DNA of 19,216 bases from Thermoleophilaceae bacterium (GTDB lineage: Bacteria > Actinomycetota > Thermoleophilia > Solirubrobacterales > Thermoleophilaceae): positions 1 to 19,216 of the forward strand of contig JACCSF010000335.1 in NCBI GenBank assembly GCA_013813135.1, written 5' to 3'. Shown here piece by piece: positions 6,624 to 13,285 of this stretch. Position numbers and translations under genes: made by a program. Within the stretch, counting starts at the first letter, position 1. Every line of letters starts with the position of its first letter. The notes under the pieces were generated by a model. That model had not been told where the DNA came from. It worked only from the letters and a program-made list of their open reading frames with translations, and searched no databases.

Positions 6624-6630
6624 CGCCGCC

Positions 6631-7398
6631 GTGACGGGCGCCTTCTACTCGCACGATGGCGGGCACTTCGTCCCGAGCGAGCTCACCCGCGGCCCCTGGG
6701 ACCCGGGTGCCCAGCACGCCGGGCCCCCGTCGGCGCTGCTCGGGCGCGCGATCGAGCGCTGTGAGCCGCGCGCCGGCTTGCGGGTGGGGCGGATCACGTT
6801 CGAGATCCTCGGGCCCGTGCCGCTGGCGCCGCTGACGGTAGAGGCGAGCGTGGTGCGGCCCGGCCGCAGCGTTGAGATGCTGGAGGCCGCGCTGGCGGGG
6901 CCGGAGGGTGAGCTGATGCGCGCCCGGGCGTGGCGCGTCCAGGTCGGCGACCTCGAGCTCGACTCGGTCGACCAGCCGCCGCCCGGCCCGCAGGGGGCCG
7001 AGCCGCGGCCGTTCTTCCCCACCGGCGAAGAGGTCCGCTACCACACGGCGATGGAGTACCGCTTCGTGTCGGGTGGTTTCCTCGAGCCGGGCCCGGCCAC
7101 GGTGTGGATGCGCATGCGCGGGCCCCTGGTCGAGGGCGAGCAGCCCACCCCGCTCCAGCGGGTGCTCGTGGCGGCGGACTCGGGCAACGGCGTGAGCGCC
7201 GCGCTCGACTGGCGCGCGTACCTCTTCATCAACACCGACCTCAGCGTGCACCTGCTGCGCCCGCCCGACGGCGAGTGGGTCTGCCTCGATGCGGTGACCC
7301 ACGTGAACGGACTGGGTCTGAGCGACACGGCGCTCTGGGACGAGCACGGGCGCATCGGCCGCGCCGCCCAGACGCTGCTGGTGCGCCGCCGCGCTTGA
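6631..7398 (+). CDS. Thioesterase family protein, TesB-like double hotdog (255 aa)
   Basis: Probably hydrolyses or binds acyl-CoA thioesters. The N-terminal half has the typical start (FYSHDGGHFVPSELTRGPWD), then HAGPPSALLGRAIE in the position of the first hotdog helix, and RITFEILGPVPLAPL on the following strand. The second half has MEYRFVSGGF, RVLVAADSGNGV and the terminal AVTHVNGLGLSDTALWDEHGR segment, which carries the residues usually active in this family (Asp and Ser/Thr). GTG at 6631 is chosen because the longer in-frame extension would overlap the divergent alcohol dehydrogenase gene, and because a -10 box sits 7 nt upstream. It is the first gene of a rightward operon with an SDR, an SCP2 protein and an iron alcohol dehydrogenase. 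Substrate unknown. Confidence 0.85.
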   Translation: MTGAFYSHDGGHFVPSELTRGPWDPGAQHAGPPSALLGRAIERCEPRAGLRVGRITFEILGPVPLAPLTVEASVVRPGRSVEMLEAALAGPEGELMRARAWRVQVGDLELDSVDQPPPGPQGAEPRPFFPTGEEVRYHTAMEYRFVSGGFLEPGPATVWMRMRGPLVEGEQPTPLQRVLVAADSGNGVSAALDWRAYLFINTDLSVHLLRPPDGEWVCLDAVTHVNGLGLSDTALWDEHGRIGRAAQTLLVRRRA

Positions 7399-7429
7399 CC
7401 TGCCCGGCCCCGGCGGCGAGGCTTCGGGC

Positions 7430-8266
7430 ATGGCCGACACCAAAACGCCCGTCCTGATCACCGGCTGCTCCACCGGCATCGGTCGGGCCACCGCGGAGCG
7501 GCTCGCCCTGCGCGGACTGACCGTGTACGCGACGGCGCGCCGGATCGAGTCGATCGAGGATCTCAAGGAGGCGGGCTGCCGCACGCTGGCGCTGGACGTG
7601 ACCGACGAGGACTCGATGCGGACGGCGGTGGAGGCCGTGGAAGCGGCGGAGGGCGCGGTCGGCGCACTCGTCAACAACGCCGGCTACAGCCAGAGCGGCG
7701 CGGTCGAGTCGGTCCCGCTCGACGAGGTGCGCCGCCAGTTCGAGACCAACGTCTTCGGCCTGCTGCGCATGTGCCAGCTGGTGCTGCCGGGTATGCGCGC
7801 CGCGGGCCGGGGGCGGATCGTCAACGTCAGCTCGATGGGCGGGAAGCTCACGTTCCCGGGCGGTGGCGTCTACCACGCCACCAAGTACGCGGTCGAGGCG
7901 ATCTCGGACGCGATGCGCTTCGAGGTGCGCGGCTTCGGGGTGCACGTCTCCGTGATCGAGCCGGGGCTGATCAAGACGAACTTCGCTGAGACCGCGGTGG
8001 GCTCGGTCTCGCACGCAGACGGCCCCTACGCCGAGTTCAACACCGCCGTGTCGGCGAGCACCGCCGGCGTGTACGACAGCGCGCTCGGCAAGCTCGGCGG
8101 CGGCCCCGAGACGGTGGCCAAGGCGATCGAGCGGGCGATCACCGCGCGCCGTCCCCGGACGCGCTACCCGGTGACCGCCTCGGCCCGCTTCTTCATCGCC
8201 CAGCGCGCCCTGCTGCCGGATCGCGCCCGGGACGCGGTGGTGGGTACGTCGATCCCGCGGCCGTAG
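7430..8266 (+). CDS. SDR family NAD(P)-dependent oxidoreductase (278 aa)
   Basis: A classical short-chain dehydrogenase with the Rossmann motif TGCSTGIG (11-18), NNAG (82-85), Asn107, Ser135 in VNVSS and the catalytic Tyr148-X3-Lys152 (YHATK). The region after PGLIKTNF is longer than in minimal SDRs and ends in a basic segment (RRPRTRYPVTASARFF), as in enzymes acting on lipidic or steroid-like substrates. That is a family resemblance only. It starts 31 bp after the thioesterase gene. The cofactor is not certain: the second strand ends ATARR, where Arg residues often favour NADP. Confidence 0.93.
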   Translation: MADTKTPVLITGCSTGIGRATAERLALRGLTVYATARRIESIEDLKEAGCRTLALDVTDEDSMRTAVEAVEAAEGAVGALVNNAGYSQSGAVESVPLDEVRRQFETNVFGLLRMCQLVLPGMRAAGRGRIVNVSSMGGKLTFPGGGVYHATKYAVEAISDAMRFEVRGFGVHVSVIEPGLIKTNFAETAVGSVSHADGPYAEFNTAVSASTAGVYDSALGKLGGGPETVAKAIERAITARRPRTRYPVTASARFFIAQRALLPDRARDAVVGTSIPRP

Positions 8267-8269
8267 ACT
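8264..8269 (+). promoter_or_regulatory. Candidate internal -10 box TAGACT over the SDR stop codon
   Basis: The TAG stop of the SDR gene is the first half of TAGACT. After 8 nt comes the ATG of the SCP2 gene, with no SD. An extra leaderless promoter inside the operon is possible. Confidence 0.4.
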
Positions 8270-8277
8270 TCCCGCAT

Positions 8278-8697
8278 ATGGCCTATTTCAAGGACGCCGA
8301 CGAGGTCTACGCCACGATCGGCAAGCTGTTCGAGGACCTCGCCGAGGACGATGAGCTCGCACCCAAGTTCCAGAAGGCGAACACGATCGTCCAGTACCAG
8401 TACCGCGAGCCGCAGTCCCAGATCACGGTGAAGCTGATCGAGGGCGAGGACGGCCAGGTCGACTTCGGCGACACGCCGATGGAGCCTGAGGTCGTCATGT
8501 CCATGGACGCCGACACCGCCCACCGCTTCTGGCTGGGGAAGGTGAACGTGACGGTCGCGCTCGCGCGCGGGCAGATGAAGGCGAAGGGACCGGTGGCGAA
8601 GATCCTCAAGCTCGTCCCGCTCGTGAAGCCGGTCTTCCCGCGCTACCGCCAGCTGCTGGAGGACTCCGGGCGGCGGGACCTGCTCGAGGCCTCTTGA
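8278..8697 (+). CDS. SCP2 sterol-binding domain protein (139 aa)
   Basis: A single-domain protein with the SCP2-like alpha/beta layout: a helix with GKLFEDLAEDDELAPKFQ, the strand pair IVQYQYREPQSQITVKLIEG, then PEVVMSMDADTAHRFWLGKVNVTVALARGQMKAKGPVAKIL. The last segment is the typical SCP2 hydrophobic-ligand tunnel region, where the DADT-x-W-GK-N-x-x-x-A-x-x-x-G pattern is familiar. Members bind or present lipids or acyl-CoAs and are usually cytoplasmic. It starts 11 bp after the SDR stop, and its TGA overlaps the next ATG by one base (TGATG). That supports a joint role with the SDR and the iron alcohol dehydrogenase in handling a hydrophobic substrate, which is an inference. Confidence 0.85.
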   Translation: MAYFKDADEVYATIGKLFEDLAEDDELAPKFQKANTIVQYQYREPQSQITVKLIEGEDGQVDFGDTPMEPEVVMSMDADTAHRFWLGKVNVTVALARGQMKAKGPVAKILKLVPLVKPVFPRYRQLLEDSGRRDLLEAS

Positions 8698-9908
8698 TGG
8701 AGGCCGGCTCCGCGCTCGACGCCGCCCCGCTGCGGGGCTTCAAGGACTTCTACCAGTACGCGTCGACCACCCGCGTCATCGCAGGGCGCGACCTCCTCGA
8801 CTCGGCCGGCTTCGAGTTCAAGAAGGAGGGCGCGCGGCGGGTCTTCCTCGTTACGGACGAGGTGATCCGCGGGACGGGTCTCGTGGAGCGCGTCGAGGCG
8901 GGCGTCACCGACGGCGGCCTGGAGGTTGCCGGCGTGTTCGACCAGGTGCCGCAGGACTCCTCGACCGCCGTGGTGGAGCGCTGCGCCGCCGCAGCCAAGG
9001 AGGCGGGCGCCGACTCCTTCCTCGCGGTCGGCGGTGGCTCTGTGATGGACACCGCGAAGGTGGCCGACGCCGTCTTCACCCACGGCGGTGGCGCCGCCGA
9101 GCAGGAGGGCTTCTTCCTGATGCCGCGAGACGACGACGGCATGGGCAAGCCGTTCGACATCGCTCCGCTGGCCTGCATCCCGACGACCGCCGGCACCGGC
9201 AGCGAGGTGTCGATGGCCGCTGTGATCAAGGACCCCGAGCGCAAGGTGAAGCTCGAGATAGCGGACTTCCCGCTGTTCCCTCGGCTGGCGATCCTCGATC
9301 CCGAGAGCACGCGCACGCTGCCGGCCAAGATCGCCGCGGCCACGGGGATGGACGCCATGACGCACGCCATCGAGGGCTACGTGTCGACCGACTGGAGCCC
9401 GCACCAGGACGCCCGCTCGCTGCACGCCCTGCGCATGATCAGGGGGAACCTCGAGCGCGCCGTGGAGCGCGGCGAGCAGGACGAGGAGGCGCGCGGCAAC
9501 ATGCTGATCGCCGCCAACCTGGCGATCACGATCGCGCTCGGCTCCGTGCATGCGATGTCGCATCCGGCGGGCGCCCAGTTCGGCGTGCCGCACGGCGTGG
9601 CCAACGCCATCCACCTGCCGCACGTGATCGAGCACAACGCGGGGGGCGGATCGGATATCGCCGATCGCTACCGCGACATCGCGGACGTGTTCGACGTCAG
9701 CGAGCCCGAGGTCGGCCCGGCGCTGGCGGCCTACCTGACCGAGCTGATCGCGCGCCTGGGGCTGCCGACGCGGCTGTCCGAGGTCGGCGTGCCCGAGGAG
9801 GGGATCCCCGCTCTGGTGGAGGGCGCGATGGGCGACGGCACGACGCTGCTGAACCCGCGCGAGATGGGTGAGGACGAGTACGCAGAGCTGTACCGCCGAG
9901 CGATGTAA
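8697..9908 (+). CDS. Iron-containing alcohol dehydrogenase (403 aa)
   Basis: Group III Fe-ADH, NAD(P)-dependent. Marks are VGGGSVMDTAK (111-121), the PTTAGTGSEVS motif (162-172), and metal ligands in the canonical spacing: Asp219, His223, His285 and His299 (in FucO the last two are also 14 apart). PHGVANAIHLPHV follows, as usual in the family. The start is the ATG overlapping the SCP2 stop codon. A TTG one codon upstream is in frame but unnecessary. Length is normal. A second, zinc-type alcohol dehydrogenase lies in the divergent operon. Why both types are kept side by side is unclear. They may differ in substrate chain length or in oxygen tolerance. Confidence 0.93.
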   Translation: MEAGSALDAAPLRGFKDFYQYASTTRVIAGRDLLDSAGFEFKKEGARRVFLVTDEVIRGTGLVERVEAGVTDGGLEVAGVFDQVPQDSSTAVVERCAAAAKEAGADSFLAVGGGSVMDTAKVADAVFTHGGGAAEQEGFFLMPRDDDGMGKPFDIAPLACIPTTAGTGSEVSMAAVIKDPERKVKLEIADFPLFPRLAILDPESTRTLPAKIAAATGMDAMTHAIEGYVSTDWSPHQDARSLHALRMIRGNLERAVERGEQDEEARGNMLIAANLAITIALGSVHAMSHPAGAQFGVPHGVANAIHLPHVIEHNAGGGSDIADRYRDIADVFDVSEPEVGPALAAYLTELIARLGLPTRLSEVGVPEEGIPALVEGAMGDGTTLLNPREMGEDEYAELYRRAM

Positions 9909-9915
9909 GCCACCG

Positions 9916-9929
9916 GGGGCTCACGCCCC
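9916..9929. terminator. Weak hairpin between convergent genes
   Basis: GGGGC (9916-9920) and GCCCC (9925-9929) flank a TCAC loop in the 43-bp gap between the convergent iron alcohol dehydrogenase and epimerase genes. There is no T tract, so termination here is only a suggestion. Confidence 0.25.
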
Positions 9930-9951
9930 ACCCCGCGGCACGCCCGCCGGC

Positions 9952-10971
9952 CTACGCCAGAAGCTCTTCGCGCTGGGCCCTGACCATCTCGTCGAGCGTC
10001 CGGCGCGCCGTGTGCTGAGGCCGCCACTTGAGCAGCCTGCGGGCGCGGTCGGTCTTCATCAGGACCGGCTTGCGCACCGAGTGCAGCCACGCGATCGAGT
10101 CCGGAGCCATCGGCAGCCGCGTGGCGATCTCGGCCGTGGCCTCCACCGCCAGCTTGGGGATCGGCACCGAGTACCAGCCGAGTGCCGCGGCGAGGTGCGA
10201 GAAGGTCAGCGTCCCGCCCGCGGCCAGGTTGTAGGGCCCGGGCTCGCCCACCCCGCGCACCCCCGCGACAAAGGCGCGGGCCACGTCCTCGGAGTGCACG
10301 AGCTGAAAGCGCGCTCCGGGGTCGGGGATCACGGGCCTCAGGGCCGGCAGCGAGCCGAGCAGCCGCACCACCAAGTCCGGCATCGCCTCGCCGAGGCGGA
10401 AGTAGGGGATCTCCTGGAGCATCGTGCGCGCCTCGGGGCCGGCCACGATGCACGGCCGGAACACGTACGCGATCGTGCGGCGGCGGTTCAGCAGCGTGGC
10501 CGCCAGCACCTGCTCGACATCCGCCTTCTGCTGCGAGTACGGGTGCTCGCGCGACCCGCGCGCGGGGATCTGCTCGGTCAGCCAGTCAGGGTTGTCGTCG
10601 TGGAATCCGTAGGCGGCGACGCTCGAGGCGTAACAGATGCGCTCGGTGCCGGCCTTGACGGCCTCCTCGAACACCCGCCGCGAGCCCTTGACGTTCAGCT
10701 CGCGTGTGGAATCGCTGGCGTCGAGGATCGCAAAGGCCAGGTGCACCACCACGTGTGCGTCCTTCACGAGGGCGCGCACGCTGGCGGCGTCGGTCACGTC
10801 GCCCTGGCGGTACTCGGTCTTGCGCCAGCCGCGCTCGGCCGGGTCGAAGGGCCGGCGCGCCATGCCCACGATCCGCTTCACCGCCCGTGAGCGCTCCAGC
10901 GCGTCGACGATGCTGAGGCCGAGGTCGCCCGTCGGGCCGGTCACGGCAACCGTGAGGCCGGTGCTGGCCAT
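9952..10971 (-). CDS. NAD-dependent epimerase/dehydratase, extended SDR (339 aa)
   Basis: The Rossmann motif TGPTGDLG is at 11-18. Strand 4 is VVHLAF followed by NVKGSRRV, typical of extended SDRs. The active-site ASS is at 115-117 and Tyr145-X3-Lys149 is in YSQQK. FRPCIVAGP and the C-terminal GARFQLVHSEDVARAF and PYNLAAGG segments place it with nucleoside-diphosphate-sugar epimerase-like and hydroxysteroid-dehydrogenase-like members. The substrate may be a sugar nucleotide or a small carbonyl compound, and the sequence does not decide. It follows the NUDIX gene by 50 bp on the same strand and converges on the iron alcohol dehydrogenase. Confidence 0.88.
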   Translation of the reverse strand: MASTGLTVAVTGPTGDLGLSIVDALERSRAVKRIVGMARRPFDPAERGWRKTEYRQGDVTDAASVRALVKDAHVVVHLAFAILDASDSTRELNVKGSRRVFEEAVKAGTERICYASSVAAYGFHDDNPDWLTEQIPARGSREHPYSQQKADVEQVLAATLLNRRRTIAYVFRPCIVAGPEARTMLQEIPYFRLGEAMPDLVVRLLGSLPALRPVIPDPGARFQLVHSEDVARAFVAGVRGVGEPGPYNLAAGGTLTFSHLAAALGWYSVPIPKLAVEATAEIATRLPMAPDSIAWLHSVRKPVLMKTDRARRLLKWRPQHTARRTLDEMVRAQREELLA

Positions 10972-10977
10972 GGTGCG

Positions 10978-10983
10978 GTTCTA
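10978..10983 (-). promoter_or_regulatory. Possible -10 box TAGAAC for the epimerase gene
   Basis: TAGAAC on the - strand, 6 nt before the ATG at 10971, with no SD. It matches TANNNT except for the last base, so the support is weaker than for the other boxes. Confidence 0.3.
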
Positions 10984-11021
10984 TCCGATTCGGGCGCGGC
11001 GCGTCTGGTCGGGTGGCGCGC

Positions 11022-11642
11022 TCACCCCCGCTCGTAGCCGGGCTCGCCGGGGAGCAGCACCTCTGCCGTGCCGTTGCGGACGACGACGCGAGGCTGCACC
11101 GGCACCACCTCGCGGCTGCGTGCCTTCTCGAGCGCCTCCTCGACAGAGCCCATCTGGGCCAGCGCCTCCAGGTGCTTGATCGTCGGGAAGACGAGCATCA
11201 GCTCGCCGCGCCCGTGCGTCTCCAGCGCCGCTGCTGGGCGCAGCCAGCGGGCGTCGACGCACTCCCCGCCGTCGACGGTGGCCTCGGCGCCGGGCGGGGC
11301 CTCGGTCACGTAGAACCAGGTGTCGAAGCGAACGACCACCTCGGCGGGGGTGATCCAGCGCGACCACGGCACCACCGGATGGTCGCCCGGCAGCGCCACG
11401 CCCGCCTCCTCCTCCAGCTCCCGCGCGGCGGCGGCGGCGTGGTCGGCGTCATCCGCGTGCAAGGAACCACCGGGGAAAACCCAGGCGCCGCCCATGAAGC
11501 GCTGCTGTGGGTTGCGCCGCACCAGCAGCACCTCGGGCCCGTCGGGAGCGTCGCGCAGCACCACGATCGATGCCGCCTGTCGAGGCTGCGTGACGTCACC
11601 CTCGTTCGACTGCTCACTGGGATGAGGGCCATCCACCCGCAC
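11022..11642 (-). CDS. NUDIX hydrolase (206 aa)
   Basis: Hydrolyses a nucleoside diphosphate linked to another moiety. The order is AASIVVLRD, VLLVRRNPQQRFMGGAWVFPGG, then RELEEEAGV (74-82) with the catalytic Glu pair, and a helix-rich C terminus. The Nudix box is not perfect. From the Gly of FPGG to RE, the canonical Glu is replaced by Asp or Ala and the spacing is one residue longer. This is also seen in NUDT7/8/19-like members (CoA or acyl-CoA pyrophosphatases), so a CoA-type substrate is plausible beside acyl-CoA genes but unproven. GTG at 11642 is chosen because a -10 box ends 6 nt upstream. A second GTG two codons in is equally possible. Confidence 0.85.
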   Translation of the reverse strand: MRVDGPHPSEQSNEGDVTQPRQAASIVVLRDAPDGPEVLLVRRNPQQRFMGGAWVFPGGSLHADDADHAAAAARELEEEAGVALPGDHPVVPWSRWITPAEVVVRFDTWFYVTEAPPGAEATVDGGECVDARWLRPAAALETHGRGELMLVFPTIKHLEALAQMGSVEEALEKARSREVVPVQPRVVVRNGTAEVLLPGEPGYERG

Positions 11643-11648
11643 GCGCGC

Positions 11649-11654
11649 AGCCTA
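11649..11654 (-). promoter_or_regulatory. Candidate -10 box TAGGCT for the NUDIX gene
   Basis: TAGGCT on the - strand, 6 nt before the GTG at 11642. Its first two bases are one end of the palindrome TAGCGCTA (11653-11660). Confidence 0.45.
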
Positions 11655-11658
11655 GCGC

Positions 11659-11664
11659 TAAGGT
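11659..11664 (+). promoter_or_regulatory. Candidate -10 box TAAGGT for rubredoxin
   Basis: TAAGGT, 12 nt before the ATG at 11677. Its first two bases are the other end of the palindrome TAGCGCTA, so the two opposing boxes are placed symmetrically. No SD is visible. Confidence 0.45.
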
Positions 11665-11676
11665 TCCGCGCTCGAA

Positions 11677-11856
11677 ATGAGCGCTGAAGTGGCCCAGCAA
11701 TGGATTTGCACCTCCTGTGGGTTCATCTACGACCCGGCGGAGGGCGACCCCGACGGCGGCATTCCGCCGAACACGGCCTTTACGGACATCCCCGACGACT
11801 GGTTCTGCCCCGTCTGCGGCGCTCGCAAGAAGGACTTCGAGCCCTACGACGGCTGA
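11677..11856 (+). CDS. Rubredoxin (59 aa)
   Basis: A small one-iron electron carrier in the cytoplasm. The translation begins MSAEVAQQWICTSCGFIYD and contains PDDWFCPVCGARKKDFE. The iron ligands are therefore two CxxCG knuckles: Cys11, Cys14, Cys44 and Cys47. The aromatic residues usual around the site (Tyr18, Trp42, Phe43) are present, as is the PAEGDPDGGIPPNTAF linker. Length is typical, with a short N-terminal extension. Rubredoxins serve alkane hydroxylases, superoxide reductases, rubrerythrins and other oxidases. None of these partners is in the window. The ATG start lies 12 nt after a -10 box without SD, and a terminator hairpin follows at 11902. It is easily missed because of its size. 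Confidence 0.96.
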   Translation: MSAEVAQQWICTSCGFIYDPAEGDPDGGIPPNTAFTDIPDDWFCPVCGARKKDFEPYDG

Positions 11857-11901
11857 TTGCGCGGAACCGCTCGCCTCACCCAGACGTCACACAGTCGTAT
11901 G

Positions 11902-11940
11902 ACGAGCCGGAGGTCCAGCCCTGGCCGGGAGGCTCGTTTT
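11902..11940 (+). terminator. Terminator downstream of rubredoxin
   Basis: ACGAGCC (11902-11908) pairs with GGCTCGT (11931-11937), followed by TTTT. An inner hairpin of CCAG and CTGG sits between them. It lies 45 bp after the rubredoxin stop, just before the end of the convergent bioA gene. Confidence 0.7.
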
Positions 11941-11948
11941 GAGCGGGC

Positions 11949-13244
11949 TCAAGCCGCCTCGGCCCACACGGCCGCCGACGCGCTCGTCGCCGCGTCGATC
12001 GCCTCGGCCGTGATCGCCACGAGCCGGGTCAGCTCGCCCTCGGAGATGGCCAGCGGCGGCATCAGGACGACCACGTCGCCGAGCGGCCGGATCACAGCTC
12101 CGCGCCGGCGCGCCTCCAGGGTTACGCGGTGACCGATGCGAGCGCGCAGCGGGTGTTCCGCGAGCTCGATCCCGGTCATGAACCCGCGGCGGCGCACCTC
12201 GCGCACCTGCGGGTGGGCGGCGACCGGCTCGAGCAGCTGCTCCAGCAGCTCGATCTTGCGCTCAAGCAGCTCCAGGGTGCGCTCCTCGGCGAACACCTCG
12301 AGCGTTGCCAGCGCCGCCGCGCAGGCCAGCGGGTTGCCGGTGTAGGTGTGCCCGTGGAAGAAGGTGCGGAACTCGTCGAAGCGCCCTAGGAAGCCCTCGT
12401 AGATGCGCTCGCTGGCCAAAGTGGCCGCCAGCGGCAGGTAGCCGCCGGTGATGCCCTTGGCGAGGCAGAGCAGGTCGGGGGCGACGTCCTCGTGCTCGCA
12501 GGCGAACATCCGCCCCGTGCGCCCGAAGCCAGTGGCGACCTCGTCGAGGATCAGCAGCACGCCGTGTCGGTCGCACAGCTCGCGCACCGCGCGCAGGTAG
12601 CCCTCCGGGTGCACGAGCATGCCGGCCGCGCCCTGCACGAGCGGCTCCATGATCACGGCTGCCGCCTCGCCCTCGTGCTCGGACAGCAGCCGCTCCATCT
12701 CCGCCGCGTCGCCGGGCTCGGCGTGGAGCGTGTCGAACAGCAGCGGGCGGTAGAGCGAGTGGAACAGGTCGATGCCGCCGACCGACACCGAGCCGATCGT
12801 GTCCCCGTGGTAGGCCATGCGCAGCGAGACGAACTTGGTGCGTTCCTGCTCGCCACGCTGGCGCCAGTACTGGAACGCCATCTTGAGCGCGATCTCGGTG
12901 GCGGTCGAGCCGGAGTCCGAGTAGAAGACGCGCGTGAGCCCGGGCGGCGCGAGCTGGACCAGCCGCTGCGCCAGCTCGATCCCGGGACGGTGGCTGAGGC
13001 CCAGCATCGTCGAGTGGGCGACGCGCCCGAGCTGGTCGCGCAGCGCGGCGTCGATGCGGGGGTGGCCGTGCCCGTGGACGTTGCACCACAGCGACGAGAC
13101 GCCATCGATGTAGCGCCGGCCCTGCACGTCGATCAGGTCGGTGCCCTCGGCGCGATCGACGATCAGCGGCTCCTCCTCGATCCAGCCCTGCTGTTGGGTG
13201 AACGGGTGCCAGAGGTGGGCGCGATCCGCGGCGACGAGATCCAC
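11949..13244 (-). CDS. bioA: Adenosylmethionine-8-amino-7-oxononanoate aminotransferase (431 aa)
   Basis: A PLP enzyme of biotin synthesis that converts 7-keto-8-aminopelargonate to 7,8-diaminopelargonate, with SAM as amino donor. The start HLWHPFTQ (10-17) is characteristic of BioA. Other marks are SSLWCNVHGHGHP (50-62), SDSGSTATE (109-117), Tyr145 in AYHGDT, Asp234 in LDEVATGFGRTG, and the PLP Lys263 in AKGITGG. GTG at 13244 gives the usual family length and lies 6 nt after a -10 box. The longer open frame upstream would overlap the divergent gene and adds a basic non-homologous stretch. No bioB, bioD or bioF is present, so biotin genes are split in this genome. The 3' end faces the rubredoxin terminator. 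Confidence 0.92.
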   Translation of the reverse strand: MDLVAADRAHLWHPFTQQQGWIEEEPLIVDRAEGTDLIDVQGRRYIDGVSSLWCNVHGHGHPRIDAALRDQLGRVAHSTMLGLSHRPGIELAQRLVQLAPPGLTRVFYSDSGSTATEIALKMAFQYWRQRGEQERTKFVSLRMAYHGDTIGSVSVGGIDLFHSLYRPLLFDTLHAEPGDAAEMERLLSEHEGEAAAVIMEPLVQGAAGMLVHPEGYLRAVRELCDRHGVLLILDEVATGFGRTGRMFACEHEDVAPDLLCLAKGITGGYLPLAATLASERIYEGFLGRFDEFRTFFHGHTYTGNPLACAAALATLEVFAEERTLELLERKIELLEQLLEPVAAHPQVREVRRRGFMTGIELAEHPLRARIGHRVTLEARRRGAVIRPLGDVVVLMPPLAISEGELTRLVAITAEAIDAATSASAAVWAEAA

Positions 13245-13250
13245 GCTGCC

Positions 13251-13256
13251 ACCGTA
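13251..13256 (-). promoter_or_regulatory. Candidate -10 box TACGGT for bioA
   Basis: TACGGT on the - strand, 6 nt before the GTG at 13244, with no SD. Confidence 0.5.
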
Positions 13257-13272
13257 TCGGCGCGGCCGGATG

Positions 13273-13278
13273 TAGGAT
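13273..13278 (+). promoter_or_regulatory. Candidate -10 box TAGGAT for the secreted hydrolase
   Basis: TAGGAT followed by CGCCGCC (7 nt) and the ATG at 13286. The spacer is identical to the one before the thioesterase gene. Confidence 0.55.
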
Positions 13279-13285
13279 CGCCGCC

